The notes beneath the pieces were generated by a model that was not told the DNA's origin, did not search any database, and saw nothing but the letters and a program-made list of their open reading frames with translations. Of a stretch of 64,000 bases of DNA, positions 18,670 through 27,978 are shown piece by piece. Where the stretch lies: assembly GCF_002251435.1 (NCBI RefSeq), contig NZ_NPJI01000034.1:1-64000 (forward strand), read 5' to 3'. The position numbers and the translations under genes were made by a program. Within the stretch, counting starts at the first letter, position 1. Every line of letters starts with the position of its first letter. This DNA comes from Prevotella sp. P2-180 (GTDB lineage Bacteria; Bacteroidota; Bacteroidia; Bacteroidales; Bacteroidaceae).

Positions 18670-20892
18670 ATGCAAATAAAGGGTATTTTTTATTTTATTA
18701 CCATACTTCTCGCCGTGTCCTCTTGTTCATCGGTGAAATATGTCGACGATGGTTCTTTGCTTCTTAACAAGGTTGAAGTGAAGGTCGTGGGCAATTACGA
18801 TGATATTAATGTGGGACAACTGAAATCTTATGTCAGACAGAAAGGAAACTCACGATGGTTCTCGTCCGTCAAGATACCTCTTGCCACCTATTCGCTTTCC
18901 GGAAGAGACACTACCCGATGGGTTAACAAAATGTTGCGTTCCATTGGCGAGGCTCCTGTACTGTTCGATTCCATAGGTGCTCAACGTTCTTGCGAGGATC
19001 TTAGGCTCGCTCTTCGTAATATGGGGTATATGGATGCCCAGGTTGAGATGACGCCTCGTATGAGAGGGCCGAAAAAGATGGATGCCGTCTACCTTCTCTA
19101 TCCCGGCGAGCCTTATTATGTAAGGCATTTCAACTATGACATACGCGACTCCATTGTGGCACAAATCATAGCCGACAACACTAAGGGAAAAACATTTATA
19201 CAGGATGGCATGCGATTTAATGTGAATAGTCTTAATGACGAGCGCAAACGCATCACCGACCTACTCACCGACCGTGGCTACCATAAGTTCCATAAGGATT
19301 ATATTACATTCAAGGCAGATAGCAGCATAGGCAATAAGACATTCGACCTTAGTTTGATATTGCACCAATATGTAGCCGGAAGAGATTCTTTGTCGCTCCA
19401 TCCGCGATATATTGTCAATAGTATTAGCTATTCCAGTGGAAATCCTTCTGACAGCTTGATTCACCTGCGCCGAAGCGTACTAGCGGCCAACACGGCAATT
19501 AAGGATGGGAACTATTTTTCTTCATCGGCACTTAGGAAGACATATAACCAGTTTGGACGCCTTCAAGCTGTAAAATACACAAACATCAGTTTTGCAGAAA
19601 ACGAAAACTCACGCCTGCTTGACTGTAATATACAGCTCATCACCAACAAGCCACACTCCATCAGTTTTGAGCCAGAAGGCACCAATACCGCTGGCGACCT
19701 GGGAGCGGCTTTCGCAATTACTTATCAGAACAGAAACCTATTCAAGGGCTCAGAAGTGTTTAATCTCCAGCTACGTGGAGCATACGAAGCCATACGCGGA
19801 CTGGAAGGGTATAAGAATCAGGACTTTATAGAATATAGTGTAGAGAGCAGCTTGTCTTTTCCACGAATCATTGCACCGAAATTCTTGACTAACATCATAG
19901 GGAACAGGTATGACGCAAGGTCGGAGGTGTCGGTGATGTACGACCTGCAGAACCGTCCGGAATACCACCGTCGTGTGCTCTCCATGGCATGGAAATACAA
20001 ATGGTCAAATGAAGGCCATCACGACCGTTATCAGATAGACCTGCTTGACATCAACTATCTTTTCATGCCATGGATATCTGACACATTCCGTAAAGATTAT
20101 CTTGAAGACGACACTAATCGTAATGCCATTCTACGATACAATTACGAGAATCTTCTTATCATGAAGTGGGGTGTGGGATATAACTATAACAATGGCCGAT
20201 ATGCCATCAAGGCTAATGTTGAAACATCGGGAAACCTGCTCAACCTTTGCTCTGGATTATTGAACTTCGAAAAAAACGAACAAGGACAATACCAGGTGTT
20301 CGGAATCGCCTATGCACAGTATGCGAAGGCTGATTTCGATTTCACCAACAACATATCATTTGACTACAACAACCAACTTATATTCCATGTAGGATTTGGC
20401 ATTGCATATCCCTATGGCAACAGTACCATACTCCCTTTCGAAAAAAGGTATTTCTCGGGAGGCGCTAATAGCGTGAGAGGATGGTCGGTAAGGGAACTTG
20501 GCCCCGGAAAGTTCAAGGGTACCGACGGAAATATCGATTTCATCAACCAGACTGGCGACATGAAGCTTGATCTGAATGTTGAATACCGTGCCCACTTGTT
20601 TTGGAAAATGAATGGAGCCTTGTTTGTCGACGCTGGAAATATCTGGACCATTCGCAACTATGAAGACCAGCCCGGAGGACAGTTCAAGTTCAGTGAATTC
20701 TGGAAACAGATAGCCGTAGGATATGGAATAGGATTTCGCATGAATTTCGACTATTTCATTCTCCGTTTCGATTTAGGTATGAAAGCGGTCAATCCCGCAT
20801 ACGAGATTGATGGCGGTGAGCAGTTTCCACTTGTCAAACCCAAATTTAGTCGTGACTTTACATTCCACTTCGCAGTGGGCCTTCCATTCTGA
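18670..20892 (+). CDS. tamL: TamL-type Omp85 lipoprotein
   Basis: A 740-aa outer-membrane protein. The N-terminus is a lipoprotein signal (lipobox AVSSC), followed by POTRA-like repeats (residues about 30-320) and a C-terminal 16-strand-type barrel. The Omp85 loop-6 motif is SVRGW, preceded by LPFEKRYFSGGAN, and a typical DAGNIW lies further on. The last residue is phenylalanine. A lipidated TamA homologue is a feature of Bacteroidetes (TamL, partner of TamB); I see no tamB here. Its 3' end overlaps the convergent gene by 35 nt. Confidence 0.88.
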   Translation: MQIKGIFYFITILLAVSSCSSVKYVDDGSLLLNKVEVKVVGNYDDINVGQLKSYVRQKGNSRWFSSVKIPLATYSLSGRDTTRWVNKMLRSIGEAPVLFDSIGAQRSCEDLRLALRNMGYMDAQVEMTPRMRGPKKMDAVYLLYPGEPYYVRHFNYDIRDSIVAQIIADNTKGKTFIQDGMRFNVNSLNDERKRITDLLTDRGYHKFHKDYITFKADSSIGNKTFDLSLILHQYVAGRDSLSLHPRYIVNSISYSSGNPSDSLIHLRRSVLAANTAIKDGNYFSSSALRKTYNQFGRLQAVKYTNISFAENENSRLLDCNIQLITNKPHSISFEPEGTNTAGDLGAAFAITYQNRNLFKGSEVFNLQLRGAYEAIRGLEGYKNQDFIEYSVESSLSFPRIIAPKFLTNIIGNRYDARSEVSVMYDLQNRPEYHRRVLSMAWKYKWSNEGHHDRYQIDLLDINYLFMPWISDTFRKDYLEDDTNRNAILRYNYENLLIMKWGVGYNYNNGRYAIKANVETSGNLLNLCSGLLNFEKNEQGQYQVFGIAYAQYAKADFDFTNNISFDYNNQLIFHVGFGIAYPYGNSTILPFEKRYFSGGANSVRGWSVRELGPGKFKGTDGNIDFINQTGDMKLDLNVEYRAHLFWKMNGALFVDAGNIWTIRNYEDQPGGQFKFSEFWKQIAVGYGIGFRMNFDYFILRFDLGMKAVNPAYEIDGGEQFPLVKPKFSRDFTFHFAVGLPF

Positions 20893-21304
20893 CCTTCCAT
20901 TTTTTGCTGCTGTCCTGCATAAGCACTATCGTGAATGTCTTTTCTTCCACCATGCGGCCCTTGCTGCATAGGGAGTCGGCAAGGAGAAAGTTATTCGCTG
21001 TCACTGTCACCACGGCAGAGTCTTCGAAACATTCACAGTCGTCAACAGTCACCGTGGCTCCCTCTTCCTGCATACGCAGCAGTTCCAGGTCGGCCTCGGT
21101 GATGTTCGACGCCTCATACCTCAACCACTTCTTGCTCTGATCGTCCACCATCGTCTGGGCCTTTACAAGGTCGTAATTGAAATACGCGTTTGCAAAATCA
21201 ATGGCAGTAGTCTCAATTGCCTCGTAAGTCCTGCCTTCTTCACCACATGAAGCAAAGCATACTGCAACAAAAGTGAAAATCGTATAAAAAAAACGTTTTT
21301 GCAT
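20858..21304 (-). CDS. Small lipoprotein, NTF2-like
   Basis: A 148-aa predicted lipoprotein: MQKRF, hydrophobic core, lipobox CFASC. The mature part (ETTAIDFANAYFNYDLVKAQTM, then beta strands ending in KKWKVRMEGPL) has the layout of DUF4878/NTF2-like domains, which is a fold guess. The last 35 nt overlap the 3' end of tamL on the other strand. Confidence 0.7.
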   Translation of the reverse strand: MQKRFFYTIFTFVAVCFASCGEEGRTYEAIETTAIDFANAYFNYDLVKAQTMVDDQSKKWLRYEASNITEADLELLRMQEEGATVTVDDCECFEDSAVVTVTANNFLLADSLCSKGRMVEEKTFTIVLMQDSSKKWKVRMEGPLRSGM

Positions 21305-21353
21305 AGAAAAACACTATTAATTATTAAATTTCTGTGCAAAGTTAACAAAATCA

Positions 21354-21385
21354 TTTGGCAGTAACGCATTTTTTTCTTACTTTTG
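21354..21385 (+). promoter_or_regulatory. Promoter of the YycJ-type hydrolase/helicase pair
   Basis: TTTG at 21354-21357, 20 nt, TACTTTTG at 21378-21385. Transcription would begin near 21391, 14 nt before the ATG at 21405. Confidence 0.8.
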
Positions 21386-21404
21386 CACAAAATATTAACT
21401 AATA

Positions 21405-22208
21405 ATGCTGAAATTCATTTCTTTTGGGAGTGGTAGTAGCGGAAACAGCTATCTCCTATACACAGATAAAGATGGAATACTTATCGACGCAGGCATTGGA
21501 GTGAGAAGCTTGAAAAAGGCGCTCAGGGATTACGGCATCCCCATAACCCGTGTCGGCAATATTCTCATCACCCACGACCATGCCGACCATGTAAAGTCGG
21601 TGGGCAGCTTGAGCCGGGAATTTGATATTCCCGTATATTCCACTAAAGAGGTCCATGAGGGAATATTCAAAAATTATTGCGTGGTGAAAAAGATAGAGGG
21701 ACGCAACGCTCATTGTCTTCGGAAAAGTGAGACAAAACAGATAGGTGAGTTCTCTGTCACACCATTCAATGTACCTCATGACAGCACCGATTGTGTTGGA
21801 TATTTCATCCAGTCAGAAGATGTCTCTTTCTGTATCGTAACCGACGTTGGGGAGATAACAGACGAGATAAAGACGTATATCTCACAAGCCAACTACCTCG
21901 TCATTGAGGCAAACCACGACGAGGAGATGCTAAAGGACGGACCATACCCTGAGCATCTGAAACGTAGGATAATGGGAATACAGGGACATCTCAGCAACAA
22001 AAAATGCGGAGAGGCTCTTGTGGAAAACTCTACAGAAAAACTGAAGATGGTTTGGCTTTGCCACCTCAGTGAAGAAAACAACCATCCGGAACTTGCAAGG
22101 AAAACCGTTGAGGCTATATTACGCAACAGTGGCATAATAGTCGGAAAGGAATTTGGTCTGGAGGTGTTGAAGCGAAAGACCCCAACTGGAATATTTGATC
22201 TGAAATAA
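21405..22208 (+). CDS. YycJ/WalJ-type metallo-hydrolase
   Basis: A 267-aa metallo-beta-lactamase-fold protein. The opening FISFGSGSSGNSYLL, ILIDAGIG and ITHDHADHVKSV (HxHxDH) are typical of the YycJ group, as are PHDSTDCVGY and VTDVGE. Firmicutes homologues (WalJ) have been tied to coordination of cell division and DNA replication and act as nucleases; the role here is inferred from family. Its stop codon overlaps the helicase start (TAATG). Confidence 0.88.
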   Translation: MLKFISFGSGSSGNSYLLYTDKDGILIDAGIGVRSLKKALRDYGIPITRVGNILITHDHADHVKSVGSLSREFDIPVYSTKEVHEGIFKNYCVVKKIEGRNAHCLRKSETKQIGEFSVTPFNVPHDSTDCVGYFIQSEDVSFCIVTDVGEITDEIKTYISQANYLVIEANHDEEMLKDGPYPEHLKRRIMGIQGHLSNKKCGEALVENSTEKLKMVWLCHLSEENNHPELARKTVEAILRNSGIIVGKEFGLEVLKRKTPTGIFDLK

Positions 22209-23527
22209 TGAATATCGACAAGGTATTACAAAAACTGCGCATTGATGAACTGAACGAAATGCAGCAGGCTGCATGCAAGACAATACTCGGAACACAAAGA
22301 GATGTAGTCATACTCTCGCCTACGGGTTCCGGCAAAACTCTTGCATACCTTCTGCCTACAGCACATCTCGTAGACGAAAATAGCAACAATGTACAGGTCA
22401 TCGTCGTCGTACCTGGACGTGAGCTGGCCCTACAGTCCGGCAATGTCCTAAAGTCCATGGCTTGTGGCATACGCTCCGTGAGTTGTTATGGCGGACGTCC
22501 GGCAATGGAGGAACACAAAACCTTAAAGCAGGTAATGCCTCAGGTTGTGTTCGGCACACCGGGACGGCTTAACGACCATATACAGAAGGGAAATATCTCT
22601 GTCTATAACGTCAGGATGCTCATCATCGACGAGTTCGACAAATGTCTCGAAATGGGATTCCACGACGAGATGTCACGTCTCATTGGCAGATTGCCAGGAC
22701 TTCGCCGGCGCCTTCTGCTCTCTGCCACCGATGCAGAGGAAATTCCACATTTCGTCAGTCTCTCGTCTGCTTGTCGTCTTGACTTCCTAAACAAGGAAGA
22801 ACAAGTGCCTGCCCGTGTAACAATATTCGAGGTAAGAAGCCAAATGAAAGACAAGCTACACGAATTGTCGCGACTGCTGCGATCTTTCGGCAGCCAAAGC
22901 AGTATCGTTTTCCTCAACTACCGTGAGAGCGTTGAACGCACAGCAGGGTTTCTCTCTTCCGAAGGCTTTGCCGTTTGCCATTTTCATGGAGGCATGGAAC
23001 AGAAAGAGCGCGAAGACTCACTCTACAAGTTTAGCAATGGCTCTGCAAACATATTCGTGAGCACCGACCTCGCCTCCCGTGGCCTTGACATACCCAATGT
23101 CGACAACATCGTCCACTATCATCTTCCACAGGGTGAAGACGGTTATGTACACCGAGTAGGGCGCACTGCCAGATGGAATGCCCACGGCCATACCTTTTTC
23201 ATTCTTGGTCCGGACGAACACATTCCTGAGTTCATAGAAGGCGATATTGAGCCATTCGACATTCCCGACCAACTTCCACCGCCTTCTGCACCTCGAATGG
23301 CCACTATATATATAGGTAAAGGGAAGAAAGACAAGATCAGTAAAGGCGACATATTAGGCTTCCTTTGCAAAAAAGGCGGACTGTCTAACGACGCCATCGG
23401 TCGCATAGATGTCAACGACCGTTATGCCTATGTGGCAGTGGCGAGAGAACATGTCGGAGAACTACTCAAAAAAGTATGCGGAGAAAAGATAAAAGGCATA
23501 AAAACAGTGATTGAACCTATCAAATAG
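22208..23527 (+). CDS. DEAD-box RNA helicase with DbpA-type tail
   Basis: A 439-aa ATP-dependent RNA helicase. Motifs in order: SPTGSGKT (I), PGRELALQ (Ia), GTPGRL (Ib), DEFD instead of DEAD (II), SAT (III), and HRVGRTAR (VI). The C-terminal 75 residues, starting at GKGKKDKISKGDI, resemble the DbpA RNA-binding domain that targets 23S rRNA, which suggests a role in large-subunit assembly. The start overlaps the previous stop, so translation is coupled. Confidence 0.9.
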   Translation: MNIDKVLQKLRIDELNEMQQAACKTILGTQRDVVILSPTGSGKTLAYLLPTAHLVDENSNNVQVIVVVPGRELALQSGNVLKSMACGIRSVSCYGGRPAMEEHKTLKQVMPQVVFGTPGRLNDHIQKGNISVYNVRMLIIDEFDKCLEMGFHDEMSRLIGRLPGLRRRLLLSATDAEEIPHFVSLSSACRLDFLNKEEQVPARVTIFEVRSQMKDKLHELSRLLRSFGSQSSIVFLNYRESVERTAGFLSSEGFAVCHFHGGMEQKEREDSLYKFSNGSANIFVSTDLASRGLDIPNVDNIVHYHLPQGEDGYVHRVGRTARWNAHGHTFFILGPDEHIPEFIEGDIEPFDIPDQLPPPSAPRMATIYIGKGKKDKISKGDILGFLCKKGGLSNDAIGRIDVNDRYAYVAVAREHVGELLKKVCGEKIKGIKTVIEPIK

Positions 23528-23566
23528 CAAGAAAAACACAGATATTTGTAAATTTTTGCAAAATTA

Positions 23567-23598
23567 TTTGGTCGTTTCATAAATTTAGTGTAATTTCG
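23567..23598 (+). promoter_or_regulatory. Promoter of serC-serA run
   Basis: TTTG at 23567-23570, 20 nt, TAATTTCG at 23591-23598 (one mismatch to TAnnTTTG). It leaves a leader of about 60 nt before serC. Confidence 0.65.
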
Positions 23599-23663
23599 CC
23601 GTCGCTTTTTGTAAATATGAGCAAGTAACATTCATTAAATAATATTTCTAATAGACAATCAAA

Positions 23664-24731
23664 ATGAAGAAGTACAATTTTAACGCAGGTCCTTCAATGC
23701 TTCCACGCGAAGTGATTGAAAACACAGCAAAACAGTGTTTAGACTTTCAAGGTTCTGGTCTTTCCCTGATGGAGATAAGCCACCGTGCAAAGAATTTCCA
23801 GCCTGTAGTTGACGAAGCTGTAGCTCTTGTAAAGGAGCTCCTTCAGGTGCCGGAAGGCTATTCCGTGATTTTCCTTGGTGGTGGTGCCTCGCTTGAATTC
23901 TGTATGATACCTTACAACTTCCTTATCAACAAGGCTGCATACCTCAATACTGGCGTATGGGCAAAGAAGGCGATGAAGGAAGCCAAGTTGTTTGGCGATG
24001 TGGTAGAAGTGGCTTCTTCTGCCGATGCCAATTATACATTTATCCCCAAGGGATGGACATGTCCTTCTGATGTAGACTATCTCCACATCACAACCAACAA
24101 TACCATCTACGGTACTGAAATCCGTCACGAGCTCGATGTCAACGTCCCAATGATAGCAGACATGTCTTCTGATATCATGAGCCGTCCGGTTGACGTTAGC
24201 AAGTACGACTGCATCTATGGAGGTGCACAGAAAAACCTCTCCATGGCAGGTGTCACTATCGTCATCGTTAAGGACGACAAGCTCGGCAAGGCTCCACGTG
24301 AGATACCTACAATGCTCGACTATCGCACCCATGTGGACAAAGGCTCAATGTTCAACACTCCTCCAGTAGTACCCATCTACTGCATGCTCGAGAATCTTCG
24401 TTGGATAAAGGCCAATGGAGGCGTGGCTGCAATGGACAAACTCGCACATCAGCGTGCTGAGATTGTTTATGGAGAGATAGACCGCAATAAGCTCTTCCGC
24501 GGAACTGTGGCTGAGGAAGACCGCTCGCTCATGAACATCTGCTTCGTAATGAACGACGAATACAAAGAACTCGAAAAAGCCTTCCTCGACTTCGCTACTG
24601 AGCGTGGCATGGTTGGCATCAAGGGCCACCGCAGTGTTGGAGGTTTCCGAGCTAGCTGCTACAACGCCCAAACTATTGAAGGTGTCAACGCCCTCGTTGA
24701 GTGCATGAAGGAATTCGAGGCAAAGAACTAA
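23664..24731 (+). CDS. serC: Phosphoserine aminotransferase
   Basis: PLP enzyme that makes phosphoserine from phosphohydroxypyruvate (serine and vitamin B6 synthesis). The 355-aa protein opens [10 protein letters not shown], has the phosphate-binding GGGASLEF, the PLP lysine K190 in [11 protein letters not shown], and ends with the substrate-binding [12 protein letters not shown]. It starts the run serC-serA-DUF1015-yigZ; serA follows after 15 nt. Confidence 0.97.
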   Translation: MKKYNFNAGPSMLPREVIENTAKQCLDFQGSGLSLMEISHRAKNFQPVVDEAVALVKELLQVPEGYSVIFLGGGASLEFCMIPYNFLINKAAYLNTGVWAKKAMKEAKLFGDVVEVASSADANYTFIPKGWTCPSDVDYLHITTNNTIYGTEIRHELDVNVPMIADMSSDIMSRPVDVSKYDCIYGGAQKNLSMAGVTIVIVKDDKLGKAPREIPTMLDYRTHVDKGSMFNTPPVVPIYCMLENLRWIKANGGVAAMDKLAHQRAEIVYGEIDRNKLFRGTVAEEDRSLMNICFVMNDEYKELEKAFLDFATERGMVGIKGHRSVGGFRASCYNAQTIEGVNALVECMKEFEAKN

Positions 24732-24746
24732 ATTTGGAACAATCTT

Positions 24747-25661
24747 ATGAAAGTATTAGTAGCTACAGAAAAACCATTTGCGGCAGCTGCCGTCAATGGC
24801 ATAAGAAAAGAAATAGAATCTGCAGGCAATGAACTCGTCCTGCTTGAGAAATATACCGAAAAGTCTCAGCTCCTTGAGGCTGTTGCAGATGCCGACGCGC
24901 TGATCATTCGTTCAGACAAAGTTGACGCTGAGGTTCTCGACGCTGCAAAGCAACTGAAGATTGTGGTTCGTGCCGGTGCCGGATATGACAATATCGACCT
25001 CGCTGCCGCAACAGCTCATGACGTAGTGGCAGAAAATACTCCAGGCCAGAACTCTAACGCAGTGGCTGAACTTGTGTTCGGTATGCTGGTGTTCGCCGTG
25101 CGCAACTTCTTCAACGGCAAGGCTGGCTCAGAACTCATGGGCAAGAAACTTGGTATTCTCGCCTTTGGTAACGTAGGACGCAATGTGGCACGTATAGCTG
25201 CTGGCTTCGGTATGGATGTGTATGCTTACGACGCTTTCTGCCCGAAGGAAGCCATAGAAGCTGCAGGCGTAAAGGCTGTCGACAATCAGGACGCACTCTT
25301 CGAAACATGTGATGTGGTGTCACTCCATATTCCTGCCACACCGGAAACAAAGCAGAGCATCAACGCTTCTTTGGTTGGCAAGATGAAGAAAGGCGGTGTA
25401 CTTGTCAATACAGCACGCAAGGAAGTCATCAACGAGCAAGAACTGCTCAAACTGATGGAAGAGCGTACAGACCTTAAGTATGTCACCGACATCAAACCCG
25501 ATGCCGATGCAGACTTCGCTAAACTCGAAGGCCGCTATTTCAGCACCCCAAAGAAGATGGGTGCCCAGACTGCCGAGGCAAACATCAATGCTGGCATAGC
25601 TGCTGCTCGTCAGATCAATGCCTTCTTCAAGGACGGTTGCACAAAGTTCAAGGTAAACTGA
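24747..25661 (+). CDS. serA: D-3-phosphoglycerate dehydrogenase, short form
   Basis: Catalyses the first step of serine synthesis. The 304-aa protein has the NAD-binding segment LGILAFGNVGRNVAR, RAGAGYDNID near the active site, and the catalytic part NTARKEVINEQELL. There is no C-terminal ACT domain, so feedback inhibition by serine of the E. coli kind is not expected. The region near the usual catalytic histidine reads MGAQTAEANIN, with no histidine at that position. It follows serC by 15 nt and precedes DUF1015 by 7 nt. Confidence 0.93.
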   Translation: MKVLVATEKPFAAAAVNGIRKEIESAGNELVLLEKYTEKSQLLEAVADADALIIRSDKVDAEVLDAAKQLKIVVRAGAGYDNIDLAAATAHDVVAENTPGQNSNAVAELVFGMLVFAVRNFFNGKAGSELMGKKLGILAFGNVGRNVARIAAGFGMDVYAYDAFCPKEAIEAAGVKAVDNQDALFETCDVVSLHIPATPETKQSINASLVGKMKKGGVLVNTARKEVINEQELLKLMEERTDLKYVTDIKPDADADFAKLEGRYFSTPKKMGAQTAEANINAGIAAARQINAFFKDGCTKFKVN

Positions 25662-25668
25662 TATCCCT

Positions 25669-26916
25669 ATGGCGATTGTAAAACCTTTTAAGGGCATACG
25701 CCCTCCAAAGCAGTATGTGGAACAGGTGGAGTCGCGTCCTTATGACGTGCTTGAATCCGAAGAAGCACGTGCCGAGGCAGGCAACAACGAGAAAAGCCTT
25801 TACCACATCATAAAGCCGGAGATTGACTTCCCGGAAGGTACAAGCGAGTATGACCCGCGCGTATATGAAAAGGCTGCCGAAAACTTCCAAATGTTCCAGG
25901 ATAAAGGATGGCTCGTGCAAGACGAAAAGGACCACTACTACATCTATGCCCAGACCATGAACGGCAAGACACAGTATGGTCTCGTAGTGGGAGCATATGT
26001 CGACGATTATATGACGGGAAAAATCAAAAAACATGAACTCACCCGCCGCGACAAGGAAGAAGACCGCATGAAACACGTGCGTGTCAACAATGCCAATATC
26101 GAACCGGTCTTCTTCGCTTATCCCGACAACGAAGTCCTCGACAAGCTCATCATGCGCTATGCATCCACTGAGCCAGAATACGACTTTATTGCACCTGTCG
26201 ATGGTTTTGGCCATAAGTTTTGGGTAGTCGCTGACGACAATGACATAGCGCTCATAACCGAAGAGTTCGCAAAAATGCCGTCACTCTATATTGCCGACGG
26301 ACATCACCGTTCCGCAGCCGCCGCACTCGTGGGAGCCGAGAAGGCAAAACTCAATCCCAACCATCGTGGCGACGAGGAGTACAACTATTTTATGGCGGTA
26401 TGCTTCCAGGCTTCACAACTCACCATCCTCGACTACAACCGTGTGGTAAAAGACCTCAATGGCCTTTCCTCTGAAGAGTTCCTGGCTCGATTGTCTGAAA
26501 ACTTCATAGTTGAAGACAAGGGCACCGAACTCTACAAACCAGCCGAAATCCATGAGTTCTCGCTCTATCTCGACAACCATTGGTATAGTTTGAAAGCAAA
26601 GGAGGGAACCTACGACAACAGCGACCCAATTGGTGTTCTCGACGTCGATATCTCAAGCAGGCTCATTCTAGATGAGATACTCGACATTAAGGACCTCCGT
26701 TCGAGCAAGCGTATCGACTTCGTTGGCGGATTGCGTGGATTGTCAGAGCTGAAGCGTCGTGTCGACAGTGGCGAGATGCGTGCCGCCTTGGCACTCTATC
26801 CAGTGTCAATGAAGCAGATAATGGACATTGCCGACAGCGGTAAGATAATGCCGCCAAAGGCAACATGGTTTGAACCGAAGCTCCGTTCCGGCCTTGTCAT
26901 CCATAAACTAGATTAA
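25669..26916 (+). CDS. DUF1015 family protein
   Basis: A 415-aa soluble protein. KPFKGIRPP at the start and IADGHHRSAAAAL in the middle are hallmarks of DUF1015, a family with no firmly assigned reaction. It is often found next to serine-synthesis genes, and here it follows serA after 7 nt, which suggests a linked metabolic role. No signal peptide. Confidence 0.9.
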   Translation: MAIVKPFKGIRPPKQYVEQVESRPYDVLESEEARAEAGNNEKSLYHIIKPEIDFPEGTSEYDPRVYEKAAENFQMFQDKGWLVQDEKDHYYIYAQTMNGKTQYGLVVGAYVDDYMTGKIKKHELTRRDKEEDRMKHVRVNNANIEPVFFAYPDNEVLDKLIMRYASTEPEYDFIAPVDGFGHKFWVVADDNDIALITEEFAKMPSLYIADGHHRSAAAALVGAEKAKLNPNHRGDEEYNYFMAVCFQASQLTILDYNRVVKDLNGLSSEEFLARLSENFIVEDKGTELYKPAEIHEFSLYLDNHWYSLKAKEGTYDNSDPIGVLDVDISSRLILDEILDIKDLRSSKRIDFVGGLRGLSELKRRVDSGEMRAALALYPVSMKQIMDIADSGKIMPPKATWFEPKLRSGLVIHKLD

Positions 26917-26927
26917 TTTAGCAAAAA

Positions 26928-27515
26928 TTGGATTCGTATAAGACCATATCAGAAAATAGGGTAGGCGAGGGCTACATCACTGAAAAGCGAAGTAAGTTCC
27001 TCGCCTTCGCTCATCATGTAGAAAACGTAGAAGATGTGAAACGGCTCGTGGCAGAGTATCGAAAGAAATACTACGATGCCCGACATGTCTGTTGGGCATA
27101 TATGCTCGGACACGAACGCACCGACTTCCGCGCCAACGACGATGGTGAACCGAGCAGTACTGCCGGCAAGCCAATCCTTGGCCAGATCAACAGTCTTGAG
27201 CTCACCAATGTCTTTATTGTAGTCATAAGATATTTTGGAGGAGTGTTGTTAGGTACAAGCGGCCTTATCATAGCTTATCGTGAGGCAGCCGCAGAAGCCC
27301 TTGCAGATTCCACAATAGAAACACGTCTCATAGAAGAAGAAATCAGCTATACGTTCACATATCCCATGATGAACGACGTGATGCGAATTGTAAAGGAGAT
27401 GCAGCCACGCATTGTGTCGCAATCGTTTGACAACACCTGCGAAATACGTCTTGCCATAAGAAAATCGATGGCAGAAGCGTTAAAAACAAAATTATCAAAA
27501 CTTTCTTTTGAATAA
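26928..27515 (+). CDS. yigZ: IMPACT/YigZ family protein
   Basis: A 195-aa protein of the UPF0029/IMPACT family. The N-terminal domain holds SKFLAFAHHV, DDGEPSSTAGKPIL and VIRYFGG, which are diagnostic; the C-terminal part is a ferredoxin-like domain (DUF1949). The best start is TTG at 26928, 11 nt after the DUF1015 stop, because no in-frame ATG precedes the conserved region. Cellular role is uncertain. Confidence 0.92.
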   Translation: MDSYKTISENRVGEGYITEKRSKFLAFAHHVENVEDVKRLVAEYRKKYYDARHVCWAYMLGHERTDFRANDDGEPSSTAGKPILGQINSLELTNVFIVVIRYFGGVLLGTSGLIIAYREAAAEALADSTIETRLIEEEISYTFTYPMMNDVMRIVKEMQPRIVSQSFDNTCEIRLAIRKSMAEALKTKLSKLSFE

Positions 27516-27516
27516 T

Positions 27517-27548
27517 TTTGGTTGTTTCATTTTTTCTTCGTACCTTTG
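27517..27548 (+). promoter_or_regulatory. Promoter of tRNA-Ser
   Basis: TTTG at 27517-27520, 20 nt, TACCTTTG at 27541-27548; full consensus. Transcription should start near 27554, 10 nt before the tRNA. The -33 box touches the yigZ stop codon region. Confidence 0.85.
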
Positions 27549-27563
27549 CAGTCGAAAATCAAT

Positions 27564-27651
27564 GGAGAGTTGGCAGAGTGAACGATCGCGCTGGACTCGA
27601 AATCCGGTATACCCTTTTCGGGTATCGGGGGTTTGAATCCCTCACTCTCCG
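27564..27651 (+). tRNA. tRNA-Ser(CGA)
   Basis: An 88-nt class II tRNA. The acceptor stem GGAGAGT (27564-27570) pairs with ACTCTCC (27644-27650), discriminator G at 27651. The anticodon loop CTCGAAA gives CGA, reading UCG. A long variable arm (TACCC-TTTTC-GGGTA) marks it as a serine tRNA. The bases after the discriminator are CAA, so CCA is not encoded. The last 12 bases of the gene lie inside the left att repeat of the integrated element. Confidence 0.95.
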
Positions 27652-27652
27652 C
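27640..27652 (+). repeat. attL (tRNA-Ser 3' end)
   Basis: CCTCACTCTCCGC; matches attR at 12 of 13 positions. The mismatching A (27644) pairs with T7 of the acceptor stem, so this copy is the host one up to that base and the crossover lies to its right. Confidence 0.88.
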
Positions 27653-27680
27653 AACAAACGCTGAAAATCAGCAAATTGTA

Positions 27681-27735
27681 AAACAAACACCCAGTTTTAC
27701 ACCCAAGAATGTAAAGTCGGGTGTTTTTGTTTTAT
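27681..27735 (+). terminator. Long hairpin at the left end of the element
   Basis: The arm AAACAAACACCC (27681-27692) pairs with GGGTGTTTTTGTTT (27719-27732), with an inner stem TTTACA/TGTAAA (27696-27701, 27710-27715). It can terminate the tRNA transcript. The same stretch contains two of the ACACCCA repeats, so it may also bind integrase. Confidence 0.65.
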
Positions 27736-27978
27736 TTAAGATAATACAACCACTACATAATAAAAGAGTAGCGATATTAAAAGAATCCGATGAGAAAAGA
27801 CTAATATTTATCTATCCATTCAGTTTGATTTTTCAGGACTTTACATCGTCCTGAAAGTATTTGTTATTGTATTCCAACGTCAGGAGTGGATTATAATACA
27901 AGTTTTTTGTGTGGATAGAATTTCGTTTTGCTTAATGTACGAAAGTACTTATCTATAAACGCATGAAATATTAGCACA
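27733..27978 (+). promoter_or_regulatory. AT-rich leader region upstream of the efflux gene
   Basis: No gene-size frame. It holds a hairpin TTCAGGAC/GTCCTGAA (27832-27839 with 27848-27855), a possible promoter TTTG (27927-27930), 19 nt, TATCTATA (27950-27957; imperfect), and very short frames: ATG-AGA-AAA-GAC-stop near 27789, and a 7-codon one at 27935-27958 (MYESTYL) containing the small hairpin GTAC-GAAA-GTAC. Either the promoter or the short frame is real, since they overlap. Confidence 0.4.
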
